A stretch of 64,000 bases of DNA from Trichosporon coremiiforme. Lineage: Eukaryota > Basidiomycota > Tremellomycetes > Trichosporonales > Trichosporonaceae. Of this stretch, positions 45,313-57,710 are shown piece after piece (the first letter of the stretch is position 1; each line of letters opens with the position of its first letter). Below the pieces are notes generated by a model. The model saw only the letters and a program-made list of their open reading frames with translations. It searched no databases and was not told where the DNA came from. The position numbers and the translations under genes are program-made. The stretch spans positions 1 through 64,000 of the forward strand of contig BCJJ01000031.1 in the NCBI GenBank assembly GCA_039545355.1, given 5' to 3'.

Positions 45313-48300
45313 ATGAGCGGCCACATCAATGCCGATGCGCGAGCAGCGCTCGGCGTTCGGCCGGGGACTCGTCCTGGTGAACCATTGCCTCCAACAGTCC
45401 CATCATCTTCGCGAACAGTGAGTGGCCACAGAGAGAATTACCCTGACGCCGCCTAGCGACTGTACGACCCACCTGTGGGTTACATTGAGACCGTCCCGGA
45501 ACAGGATCCCCTATCGACAGAGATGTTGGCGGACACGGTGCCAGCATTGACATACAGCATGCCGTCTGCTATACCGACTGGCGCGCCTGCTCTTCCTGCG
45601 GGGGCTGCTGGCTCAAGCTTCAATCAGTCCTTCAACCAGCCCTTTACGCAACCAAGCCATGCCCGTCACATATCGATTGATGAGCCTCCGAAACCGAAAC
45701 GACCGCCTCAGCTGAGAATTACGACCGACTTCTCGTCAAAGACCTTGGAGTCGGATACTGGGTCCAGCAAAACTTCCGCATCGCCGCTTGTCGAGCCTGT
45801 GAGGAAGCCCAAACGTGTCCCTCACCACAGAAAGTCCTCCTTGGGCCTTGCTCAAAGCAGAGGACTGCTTGAGACTCAAAAAATGCTGAATCTTCTACTG
45901 GATCGTCTGGAAGCACGATCAGCAGCGCCAGATGTTCTCGACCGGGCAGTGATCAAGGCGAGGAAGGAAGCTGGCCATATCACACGACGCCGTCGTTTCG
46001 GAGCTCGGTTAGGCGAGGCTGCGGTTGCCGCTGTCACCGCCGCCCAGAGAAAGAAGATTCATGTCGATGACGATGGTGACGATTCGGACGACGTTGACGA
46101 CATCCTCATTCTAGACGAGGACGACTGGGACACGGATGCCACTACCGACCTCGTTGAGCAGATGCGAGACCTGCTAGTTCTAAGCGAGAGACAAGTGCTC
46201 GACTTGTTCGGAGCTTCGCAGATTGCAGCTTTTGACAAGCGCAACGCTACAAAAGACAAGCGGAAAAGCAGTCGATTTTCCTCGATGACTGCGTCGCTGT
46301 CGAAAGTGTCCAGTAATGACTCTCATGCTGGACCTGGCGGGGAAGTTTCTGGTCCCAGGCTTCTGCAACGCTTGGCGGCGATTCTGCGGTCTCTGATCCT
46401 CATCGACTGCATGTATACGACATACCGATTCCGACCTCTCAAACCGCCATACTTTCTGCAGTCGATGTGCCTCGACATTGCTGCCGTGCTTTACTCGAAA
46501 GGCGACATGAAGACCAAGCTCCACGTGTTCGAGTCCGTTACCGACGCATTGTATGGGTGGGGACATCCTATGCGCGAGCGAATCTGCGAATGGCTGGAAG
46601 GGAGACTGAATGAGCTACTTGTGCGCCTGGCGGAGGAGAGGTCTGACGGGATGGAGGAAGATCAGTCAAACATCGTCTTCAATGGTACGACGACGAATGC
46701 TCACTGTGCTGACCCTAGATCCATTCTCGCCTTCAACTTCATCACCCCCGCAAGTCACTGCGGACATCCCCACGTTCGCCTTTTCGGTCGAGACCGACGA
46801 TGCGGACAACCCGACGGTGCCGAAGGGAAAGGGCTGGATAGAGCACAGCTCCCCAGCCTCTTCCACAGGCTCTCGACCTTGGAACCGCCATCTGTCGGGA
46901 GTACTATCGACGCATTCGACGGCTATCTCACCGTTGGCACTGCAGATATCCGCTCTTGTTCCCCGTCTTCTGGTGGCTATCGCCTCCATCGACATGAACA
47001 GCGCCAGGTTGACGACGTTATTCCGTGTACATCGGCTAGTATCGCTAGTGCTTAACGCGAAACCAGACGTTGGATCGGACCTGCTGGAGATCATTGCCCA
47101 GGGTTCAGCGGATGCTTCACAGAGGGCGTTTGATATGTTGACAACATACTTCCCTCTGTGCACGGGACACAACACGATAGCTCGTCGACCACCGCTTTGC
47201 ACCTATCTGGCGCAACGCATGAAGTGGGAGACCGGTCAGGAGAGGGAGCTCGGAGAGGACGAGATGGAAAGTCATCATTACCTCCCATGGCGAGGCAGCG
47301 AGTCCGGTGACGACCCGTGCCAAACCTGTGAGCGACCATGCCAAGGCTTCTGTGTACGTTGCACCCTCTGCCAGGACACAAAGCACGTCGACTGTCTGCT
47401 TCTTTATGGAGACGAGCTCGTGGAGTGGGCCACGACTGTCGTCGGTGGTGCTGGTTCCAAGCCTACTATGCCGAAACACGAGAATGTGACCGTAAAGTAT
47501 TCGAAGTGCGTCCCTCGCCTCGACGAAAAGGTCCACGACGGTGGCCCTACTCAAAACGGACCTGAAGCGACTATCCGAACGATTGGACAGCATACGTTCC
47601 ATCTCGTCAACCTCTTCACGCTCACTCTTTGCGGCGATTGCCGAGAACCGCTGTGGGGCACGACGAAGCAAGCTTATGTCTGTCTGGGCCAGTGCCAGCG
47701 GTTCTTCCACCCTGCTTGCATCGAGAAGATGAAGGATCGGGGATCGACTCTGTGTCGACCTGGGGCCGAAGCGTTTGTCAACACAAACGACCCCGACTAC
47801 AAGCGTGATCCGTTCACGACGACGGCTGCTGCTGTGCAGGAGAGCTTTGCACGCGCAGCGTCAGAGGTGTGCCGCGAGCCTAACCGACTGGCCAAGCTCT
47901 CCTTTGACGAAACGGCGCTGCTGTACGCCCATCTGTGGATTCAACACGAGATTTACATGAACGGCATCCGCGCAGGGTCTATTCGTTACTCCGGTGAAGC
48001 GCTGGCTGACCCATCGACCATTCCTGGGACTCTAGCTCTGCTGGAGCAGTACAATCAACATTTGACTGAGCGCGAGTCGCAAGCCTCCGCTGCCCTGCAG
48101 GACTACTCACGCACGACAGGGGAGAGTATACTCGACGCTAAGGATCTGTTGTGGCGACCCCGATACCTTGAGTACTGCTCAGCGCTTTTGAAAGCCCCCT
48201 TCGATCCTTCGGACAACCTGTCAGGTTCGCTGCTTACACCTGGACAGGTGGGATCTTTTGAGCCTGATCCGCCCACGACTGCTTTCGAGGCGCTGGGAAT

Positions 48301-51300
48301 GACGAGTGTAAGGCATAGCATGGCCAGCGACCTCAACATCAAGGATCGCTTGGCAGCTGCAGTTCTTCTGGAGCGCATGAGAGGTTTCGGACTTTGTGCC
48401 GTCCCTCACTGTCGGAAGGTCGGTGCGGATGAGGTTCAGGACAGCCACCTTCTGGTGACGTTCCCGATCCCGCTGCTCCTTGACAGCTCCCCGTCCGTGG
48501 AGCTGCTCGTCCTCGCCATAGAGCAGATGCTCGATGTCGTTGATCTCACCGCCAACGAGCAAGCTTTCAACCTCCTCTGTAACCGAGCTTGGCCGTCGCC
48601 GATGTGCTCAGCCTATGCCCTAGAGCGGCTCGGCGGAACCGTTCTGTCGTGGGTCATGGACGGCGATGATGTGCTCCATTACGTTGTCAAGAACTATGCT
48701 TCGAAAGCCAAGCGGCCACCAGGTGTCCGTGTGGCGCGTGGACCAAGCCGCGGTACCACCGCTGTGGCGACTTACAAGGACGATCGTGCCAGGATGTTTG
48801 AGCGCTACGCCAAACCCTGGTTGGAGGCGCTGCACGCTCTCGACTCTTCGCTTTACGCCTCACTCGCCTACGATAGGAGTAAAATGACCGACAACAAGTA
48901 CCAGGTACAGCAGCTGTCGAAGGGTTCTTCCGCTGCGAGCCAGATCGCAGGCATGGCTCTGGAGCGTATGGTTACCTTGGCAGATGTCGGCGCATCCTTT
49001 TCAATAGTGTTGGACTTGATTGTCGCCTGGTTGGAGGATCTGGGAGCTGTGTCGAAGCTGGTGAGTTGTCGTGGCGTTTGGTCCGCTGACAGACAGGATG
49101 TTGCATACAGATCGTTGCCCAGGCTTTTACAGCATGCCAACTCCCAAAAGGGCATACTCGGTGAGGACCTCTGGGAGTTAGCAAGGGCTACATCCCATGA
49201 GGGACCCGACGGAGTGAAGCGAGTCTGTCAATGGCTGCGAGTGCTCAGCTGCTCTGGAGCTGAAGTGCCGTGGGAGACAGTCACGGACATGGTAGAGCTC
49301 GTCGCTGGAGCTGATGTCGCCAACGAAGCGCGGCTAGATCTCATCTCCACCATCCACTCGAACACGACACCAACAGACAGCAAGGCCTTCGCCCAGCTCT
49401 GCAATCGGCAACTCGTGAGGTTGGGAGGAGCTCTGAGCTTCCGACCGACGGATCTGGAACTTCAGATGTTGCGAACGAATCTTCTTTCTATTCTTCGTGC
49501 ATATGGAACTACGGCGGCCGATATTGCAGAGACGTCTCTCAAGGTGCCGGAGGTGAAGCACCCTGCCTCAAACACAACAATGCGCAACAAGCAGCAGCCC
49601 ACTCCGCCCATGTCGACTCCGGCCCTCATTGCTCTGGACCCCAGCATTCTTCACGTTGTGGCAAGTCTTCTGCGACGCAAGGATTATCCAGCCGAGGTTC
49701 TTCTCGATTTTGTCTGGCTACTGCTCATGCGAGCTCCCGCTGTGGAGAACGCCGACGGCTTCCTATTCCAGAACTGCGCGATCCTTTACGAAGCGTGAGT
49801 TACAATACATGCTTAGACTGACTGTGAGCATCTGGCCCCTCTATGCTCGTGACGTCAATCGCCGCTCGCGCAGCCGAGTGTTCCTCAAGCTAGTTATGGT
49901 GAATCCGTCCCCTATTGAAGAGATGGTCAAGAGAGAGCTGGAACAGGTGGATCAGACATCCCTGCGTGAGCGAATGTTAACGCTCGTTCTCGAACTCGCA
50001 GATGATGTCGTCACTGCAGACTTGGAGTGCTTCCGCAGTAACGCTGTGGGCCTAGTCATGCTGTTCTTCACTGAGGTTCTTCAGCCTCTCAATCCCATTC
50101 CTGACATTCTGGTGATCTGGAAAGCCATTCAGCCCTCTCAGCTGATTGCGATTGCGCGCTGCTTCGAAGAATATATCGTGTCGTGCAGTGATGAGGAGAA
50201 GAAGAAGTTCTTAGCACAACTTCTTCAACTGAGGTCATTATTCCCTTCCTGGCCTGGTAAGCAATCTTATCATCGCCATTCTAACTCGCAGTCCTGAACT
50301 GGTACACCATACAGCAGATTATCAATGAACAACAGGCGGCTAGCATCCACTTTGGCAACAGCGACACTCCCCAAGCTGCAGCTGCCCTCGAGGACGCTCG
50401 CCTGATCCACGCAACATCCTTGTGCCTTGGTCTGAACATGCTTGCGGCTGGAGTTCCTTGCGAATGGTCAATGCTCCAAAAGTTCCAACGCTGTGTCGCG
50501 GCAACATGCGCTCCTCCGTGGCAGCATCCAAAGGAGACTGTCACCGGACTGCTACTGCCCGGACTGAAGAACGTCCTCGACTCAACGGCACGGATAACGG
50601 TCAACAACGCCTCTCACGATGACAAGGACCGCAAGACGATCACAGTTGGCTCTCTTTTCGTTCCGATCGTCGTCGAGTTTGCAAACGATCTGGAGATGGA
50701 GGAAGTGCTGGTTCAGCGGTACATCCTGGACATCTTGCTGGTCGTGTACTACAAGCACAATGTTCAACCTGTTGAGCTGCAAGCACTCAGCACCCTCCAA
50801 ACGCTCGCCACCTTTGCCGCCAACCGTCTACAGAGCATTGAGAATCGCCTCCTGGCTGTTCAAATCCTCAACACAGCTGAGAACCATATGACGAAGGACA
50901 GGTTTAGTCGAGTACTACCTGCCTTGTTCGTCTTGGTTGCGGACATCATCGCAAAGGAGTCTTCGGGTGGAGACTCCGCTCTCGTTGATGCCAGTCGAGG
51001 GTTCCTGGAAGCCAGTATCGAATCCTACGGTGATGCAGGTCTCTTCCTGCAAGTACTGAAGCAAGACGGTCAAAAGAGTAAGGGCGCTAACTCGAGCGAG
51101 GCGCTCGGGAAAGCTCTTCAGATCGCCAGCCGTGAGCAGGTGGAGGACGGAAGTTGGCGCTACACATGGATCGAGAAAGTTGTAACAGATCTGTATGTGC
51201 AGATGTGGTATGCGCCGCTGACAGCAGACCCGACATCTTCAAATTCCCACGAGCGCAGATCAACTCCGTTCTCTTATCATTCTCTCGACTTGTGGGGACA

Positions 51301-52704
51301 TTGAACCAGAATCTGGCGCCGCATGTCGCAACACACTACGGAGTGTTCCTCACTCGGCTCACGAAGCATGTGGCCGAATATGATCACTTCTCCGACTTTG
51401 ACCCGGATCCAGTGCTGCATGCCAGTTGTATCCTCTTGCAGCGCACACGCTCGAGTGAGCAGTCTCAGCTGCTCAACCACATTGCACCCTTCCTGAACCT
51501 CTCAGTTCAAAAGTACTCCGTTAGCTTTGAGAGCATCGCGGAACTCGTTCCAGTTTGCACTGAGGTGTCAACGCGCCTTAAGCACCAGAATATTATCTCC
51601 AACATTCTATACGAGCTCGTCATCGCGGCTGTCAATGGCATGTCCGTCACCGCCACGTCATTGAGCTCGTTACTGAAGGTAAGCTAGAAGCTTTCGCCAG
51701 GAGCTGACATCAGTTCTTGACGATGGGTCTGCAAGACAACGAGGCCGAGCGCAAAGAGCGGCTTCCCCGACTGCTGGAGGCTTCTCTGGGCTGCGCACAC
51801 GTCCTGCAACGCGCCCACCCAACCATTGCACACGGTCGCGGCGACGTAAACTCTACATTGCAGTTACTTTCCTCCGCGGCGACTGTGTTGGTGCTAGCGG
51901 AGCTGGAAGCACCGGGTAATATCGGAAAAGTTCTTGGACAGATGCCAAAGGAGGCAGCGTCTGTTCAGCTGGACATTTTTGCGCATTTGCTGTTCTCGAG
52001 TCTCAGTCTCAACTTGGGCAGAGACCGCTCCAACATCGCGGCGCTGTTCCCGATTGCAGCTCGAGCCACCGCGCTGTCGCTTTTCGGTGCGGGTGACCTC
52101 CTCACCGTCCACGACCCGAATGGCGACGGCGCCCATCTGGCTTCCATCGTCTTCATTGTCGCACGCCTGGTGCTCCTCAGTGGCATCCCCCAGGCTGACG
52201 AGGAGATCGCGTCGTTCGAGACTCTTGAACTATTCTGGCGAAGAGTTTGGCCGGAATGGGAACGAGTTCTGGCCCTTTCACTGCGAGACACCTGCGTCAA
52301 TTCTGTGAGTAGCTGTAGCCCAACTGCGTGACTGACCGCAGCCACTTCGCGCCGTCCTTCACTCTGTATTGCTCGACATGGTCATCTTTGTCGGCTCCAT
52401 GCGCCCCACCTTGCTTATCGAGCCAGCGGGAGCGATCGTTAGAGGATTGCGAAGTCTGGAGGAGTGGCAGTCGAATACTGGAATCAACAACTCGAGCAGC
52501 AAACTGCCGAAGGCGATCAAGGCGATCGAGACCGCACAGCTCAGTTACGATGCTGACACCGATCGACCAAAGCGTTCCACGACCATCAAGCAGGTCTGGA
52601 ATGACATGCTGGCGACGGAAAAGATCGTTAGTCTCCGCGCCGAAGCTGAACGAGAAAGAGAGAAACAGAAACATGCGTACAAGACCCTAGCTAGAGGTGT
52701 ATAG
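45313..52704 (+). CDS. Giant (2,368 aa) unknown protein with C1-like zinc finger
   Basis: Exons 45313-45417, 45457-46684, 46719-49060, 49097-49794, 49829-50256, 50292-51192, 51228-51678, 51714-52304 and 52342-52704 total 7107 nt. I do not recognise the family with certainty. Residues ~1-130 are disordered and basic (RKPKRVPHHRKSSLGL). About 200-620 is acidic, then helical. A cysteine cluster at ~642 (CQTCERPCQGFCVRCTLC) precedes an atypical C1 (phorbol-ester/DAG-type) finger at ~735-780: H-x12-C-x2-C-x13-C-x3-C-x4-H-x2-C. About 800-2250 looks like a continuous Leu-rich alpha-helical solenoid, and the C-terminus is a charged helix (RAEAERERE). It may be a scaffold. A distant UNC80-type channel-complex protein is one hypothesis, unproven. 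The 36-nt intron at 49061-49096 could be read through in frame. Confidence 0.75.
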
Positions 52705-52792
52705 ACTGTATGTATTTTAATGACCTGTGCGTGCGAAAGTGAGAGTGAAGTCTATGAGATGAAGGTGGCAGGAGTGATCTATGGACAGGAGT

Positions 52793-55700
52793 TTACTCGC
52801 GCTTGGGCTTCTTGCGCTTGTTGCCCTTGTCGCCTCCGTTCTCCTTGCGCTTCTCCTTCGTCTCCTTCTTCTCCTCAACCGGCGCCGAACCCTTGACGGT
52901 GACGGTCGTGTTCATCTTCTTCCTCTGCTCGGGAGTAGCCTCGGCGAGAGCCTTGACCTTGTCGGCAGCAGAGCTGAAGTCGGCACCCTGGTCGATAGCG
53001 TACTCGCTCATGTCGATGGTGTCGAGGAGCTCGCGCTGCCTCTGCTTCTCCTCGGAGGCGGCCTCGGCGATGTCCTGTTCGACGGTGTTGGCGGCCGGAC
53101 CCGAGGTCTTGGCCTTGGCGGCGGCCTCCGCCTGCTCCTCAGTGGGAAGGTCGGCGCCAAGCTCGGCCTTCTGGATGTCCTGGAGGACCTTGACGATACG
53201 GCGGATGGTCTTGCCGAAGAGAGCAAGGACCTGGTGGGCAGGGGTGCCAAGCTCGGTCTCGAGGTTCTCCACGGGCTTGCGCTGCAGACCGAGCGAGAGG
53301 AGGACGACCTGCTGAGCGGGCGAGAGGGTGGTGGGCAGCTGGCGGGAGAAGAATAGCCGCGCGATGGTCGGGATCAGGTCGAGGATGAGATGGTAGTCGA
53401 CCATCTGGTCGGCGTACGACGACAGACGCTTGAGGTCGAACGGCGTGATGAGCGCGTTGAGCTCGGCAGCGCTGATAGCCTGAATCTCCTCGTCCTTCCT
53501 GCTGGCGGCGTCGATGACGCTGAGCGCGACCTGCGCCGGGAACTTCTTGAAGCAATCGTAGCCGAGGAGCGCAATGAAGCGATGACGGAAGTCGGTCGCG
53601 AAGGCCGGGAGCCACTGGGCTGTGGCGACGTTGGAGCGGAGCGCTCGCAGCATGAGGAACGTGTACTCGCCCGTGAGCGGGTTCTCCTTCTGCGAAGCGT
53701 ACAGCGGGACATAGCCCGCCTTCTTCCAGAAGCGGAGGAGCTCGGGCGTCAGGCCAAACGAGACACCGAGGTAGTCGAGCACCTCGGGGCGACGGTCGGA
53801 CAGACGCTGCAGCAGCGGCGGCATGCGCGCAACGTCACGCACGGCAATCATCTCAGTCGACAGCTCGCCGTTCGTCTTCGGGGCGCTGTACTCGGGCGTC
53901 TCGAGCACCTCGTCCAGGTTGGTCAGCTCGCCAGAGTAGTAGCCGTTCAGAGCGTCAAGGGCGCGGGCACCGTAGCCCATGCGCGAGTAGTCGGGGTGGG
54001 TGGCGATACGGACAACACGCGCACCGGACAGCATCGCGAAGTCGTTGTCCTGGAACTGCTGGGACATGACCCACGGGATCATGTCGCCGCTGGCGGAGGT
54101 GCCACTGTGCGCAAGCTGCTTCAGGATTGCCTCACGCGAGATGTTACCCTCGAGCGCAACCTGGAGCACGACGAGCGGGTCCGGCAGGCTATTGTCGTCC
54201 TCCTTGAGCGGGGGAAGGAGAACGAAGAGGTGGTGCGCCGGAGCGTCAGAAAGCATCTGAAGGTCGTTCGGCGAGTTCTTGTAGTGCGACGCGACGTAGA
54301 GGGCCATCATGCGCTGCAGGAACACCTCCGACGCGGCGTGGTACGAGAACAGAGTGTCACGGTTGACGTAGTACAGCTCGCACTGCGACGGGTGCGGACA
54401 GCCCTGGGCAGCCTTCGAGACGACGGTCGCGTCGAGACACAGCAGACGGTTGAGCCACGTCTCGACCTCGTCTCCGGGGGCGTAACGGATCGGCTCGTCG
54501 AGCTTGATCTCGCGCAGCGTTCGGCTGAGACCGGCACCGCCACGGCCGGCGGAACCAGCCTTGGACTCGCTCTTCTCCGCCTTCGAGTTGATCGCAGCCG
54601 GTCGGGATTGTTCGCGGAGCTGCTGGATGAGCTTGATCGAAAGACTGCGACCAGTTCCCTCGTAGCCGTTGATGGTGGAGGCCATGAAGACGAGGTAGGG
54701 GCCGATGAGCTTGCGGACCAGGGGAAGAGGGATGGCAGCAGCCTCGTCAATGATGACCAGCTCAGCCTGTCCGAGAACGTGGGCATCCTCGGGCGAGATG
54801 TACTGGATTGTCTGACGGTGACCGCGGAAGACGTTGACGCGGACGATCGCCTTCTTGAACTCGGGGTTCGTGGACTGGACAATGTCGTAGTCGACGTGCT
54901 CCTCGTAGCCGAGGGCGTCGAGGGCCTTGAAGACGAACTCGAAGAAGGTCTTCAGGTTTTCCGGGTCGGGAGACGTGACGAAGATGTTGGAGTAGTCGTG
55001 GGCGATGGCGGCACCGACGGCGATACCAAGAGCAGCAGACTTTCCTCGACCACGACCGGCAGTGAGAGCGACAGTAGATGAGAGCGTCTTGTCAGAGATC
55101 GACTCCACAAACGTCAGGAGAGCCTTTGCCTGGTCGACCGTCTTGGTCAGCTTGGCGAGGGGACCGACAATGTCGACGGTGCCCAACTCCTCCTTCATGT
55201 CCTTAAGCTCCTCGATCTTGCGCTTCCGTCCCCGGTCATCGTCCTCCTTCGACGCAACAATATCCTTGCCCTTGCTCAGCGGCAAAACGTTCAGCTCATC
55301 GTCCAGAACCAAACAGTCGGGGTTCGATCCGAGAGACAGAATGAAACGCTCGTTGAAGCGAGGCTGAACGAACTGATGGGCGTCGGTGCGGTAACGGTTG
55401 TGAACGTCCTGAAACTTTAGCTACAGGGAGAGCCATGCAACTCACCATCGACATCGTGTAGAGCTGCTTCAGCGAAGACATAGTCTTGAGGAGAAGAACA
55501 ACGATACCTCCTCCCTCGACAGTCTCAATCGTTCGCGCGAGAAGGTTAGGCGTGATCGCCTCGTAGTCCTGGAGGACAAGCATGCCGTAGGTCTGACCGA
55601 GGATCTTGCCAGAGTCCTTGTAGTAGCTGGGGTGTCAGCTTCCAGTGACAATGGATACCTGATGGCACTTACGCATAACGGATGTCGGTGACAGTGATGA

Positions 55701-56062
55701 AGAGCTCGAAGGGGTCCTGCTCGTTGGCCTCACGGATGCCGCGCTTTATGTCACGCTTGATCTTCGCCTCGCGCTTCTTGCGGTGGCTGCGGTCAGCTAA
55801 TGGAGGTCGACCATGACTTACGTAGTGAAACCCAGCTCCTTCTTGTAGCACCACAGAACGTTTGGTCGGGATGATACACGGGCCTGCGAAAGCAGGAAGT
55901 GAAGGTTGACCACCTGGGAAGGTCAGATCTGCAGGAGCACTCATCTCGGCAACTAACCTGGTCACGACCGCGGTCTCCGACTAGGACGAAGAATGAACGG
56001 TGGTTCGTCTTGACGCCATGGTTGATGAGCGCCGGGATTCGGGGGTCGAGCTGCTTCCTCAT
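52793..56062 (-). CDS. KRE33: RNA cytidine acetyltransferase Nat10/Kre33
   Basis: Exons 55958-56062, 55822-55913, 55676-55786, 55446-55626 and 52793-55408 give 1034 aa, the usual family length. It makes N4-acetylcytidine in 18S rRNA and, with an adaptor, in tRNA, and is an essential nucleolar 40S biogenesis factor. The N-terminus MRKQLDPRIPALINHGVKTN and VLWCYKKELGFTTHRKKREA are diagnostic. The helicase-like ATPase has P-loop TAGRGRGKSAALG and LVIIDEAAAIPLPLVRKLIG. The GNAT region follows with VVRIATHPDYSRMGYGARAL, then a tRNA-binding C-terminal domain and a Lys-rich tail (KGNKRKKPKR), a nucleolar signal. It ends 88 bp from the giant gene's stop and is divergent from TOA1. Confidence 0.95.
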
Positions 56063-56411
56063 GGCTGGTGAGAGCTCGTCCAGACGTGTGTATGCGAGGC
56101 GACAATAACAAAACCTTGGGTCATGACGGACGCCGGTGCCCAGCCGACTGAAATCTGAAGGGACCTCCACCTGCCCCGGGTTAGGGATTAAATGTCAGAA
56201 AATGCCGGAAGATAAAGACCGGGCCCCCCGGATTGCGTTGATCCGTATAAATACGAACGGCTCACATGTTGCCATCGCTTTCCTCCCAAGCATCAACCCG
56301 GCCTCCGTCCTCGTTGCTGCTGAACAAAGATTCCAAGCTCGCTCTTCGCAACTGTTCTCTGGGTCGAAAGCACTTAGCCGCCCAGGAACCCGCGTTTCAA
56401 CTCTTGAAAAT

Positions 56412-57359
56412 ATGTATGTAGCTTGGGCTTACCTTCTTCCCTCGGTTATCAGTAGAGAGAACTGCAAGCTGACAAAGCTTAAAGGTCGAACAAAATTGTG
56501 GTGTGTACAGGGCTGTACGCCTATGAGCAGGACAACATGAACTGACTACAACGTTCCGGCCTTTCTTGCGCTCTCCCTGCCCACGTTCTCGCCATACAGC
56601 CCCAGATTTATCGTGCGATCATCGACGATGTGATGGCCAATGTTGCTGTAGACTTCGAGGAGTACGCTATGGATGAAGACCTGCTGGCCATTCTTCAATC
56701 CGTAAGCTCACATACTTGACGCCCATCTGACAAACAGAAATGGGAGTCCAGGTTGCTTGAAACCCGCGTCGCCGACTTCGCTCTGGCTCCCGGTGCCGAT
56801 GACGGAAACGCTGCGGCATCTAGCTCCCGACCTCCGGCGTCGCAAGCGTCATCGAATGGAGCGGCTGCGGCCGCCGCGGCGGCTGCACCGGAAGCAGCGT
56901 CTGGCGATGCTGCGGTCAAGACGGAGCCCGAGGACGTGCTCCGTCTGCGTGGAGGTGCTGTGAGTCGAAACACGCTGGTGGCTGATGACATGTGTCTGGT
57001 GGCGCTGACCAATCGCAGGGTGAAGAAGGAGCCCCCCGGCCGCAGCCGAACGAAGCTGGTCTTCTTCCGGGCGACGAAGTGATTGACTCGGATCTTGACG
57101 ACTCAGACGACGAGCTCCGAGACGACGAGGACGGAATCGGAGAGGAGGGCGAGATCGACATCGTGTTCTGTGTTTACGACAAGGTGCAGCGCGTCAAGAA
57201 CAAGTGGAAGACTGTCTTCAAGGACGGCATGATCCACATCAACGGCCGCGACTACCTGTTCGCCAAGTGCCAGGGGTGAGTGCCTATCTGATAACGCAGT
57301 TGTGCACGGAGCTACGTCCGCCGGCTGATAAGCTAACCATCAGCGAGTTTGAGTGGTAA
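56412..57359 (+). CDS. TOA1: Transcription factor IIA large (alpha/beta) subunit
   Basis: Exons 56412-56413 (AT), 56485-56500, 56600-56701, 56738-56959, 57019-57275 and 57344-57359 total 615 nt, or 204 aa. The N terminus reads MSNKIVPQIYRAIIDDVMAN, the four-helix-bundle start of TFIIA alpha/beta, followed by DLLAILQSKWESRLLETRVA. An Ala-rich, acidic linker follows (SNGAAAAAAAAAPEAASG). The C-terminal beta-barrel segment is DIVFCVYDKVQRVKNKWKTV, DGMIHINGRDYLFAKCQGEF and a final EW. TFIIA stabilises TBP on promoters. The short linker makes the protein compact for the family. The start codon appears to be split by an intron (AT|G); the only in-frame chain I could build uses the GTATGT donor at 56414. 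An alternative upstream start cannot be excluded. Confidence 0.85.
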
Positions 57360-57710
57360 CTGTGTGTCGACACTCCCAAGCAGCCGAGTTTTATCCATGA
57401 GCTCGTATAGACCCATCAAATCCAACCACAGTATCCCTTCTGTGTCTTTATCATCATTATTGTACCAGTAAAGTCTCTATGCATCCATCATAAGATAACC
57501 TGTGACTTGCGCAAATCTCCGTGGGGGATTGCGACGCAAGCAGACAGCACACAATCTGTGGTGCAGCATCGAGGTGGAGGTCAGGCGAGCTTCATGATGC
57601 GCGCCCAGGACGCGGAGGATTTGCTTCCGCGGCCAGTCCGAAAACTCGAAAATGCCTGCCGAGCGTTGAAGTTGGCATTCGCGACTTTTACACCGAAACG
57701 GCAGACGACC
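57360..57710. other. Short intergenic region TOA1-uS2m
   Basis: 3' flank of TOA1 and promoter of the mitochondrial ribosomal gene. No gene seen; minus-strand frames here are shadows. Confidence 0.5.

Noticed and set aside
53390..55081. 563-aa plus-strand open frame
   Set aside because: Antisense shadow of KRE33, which has full family conservation.
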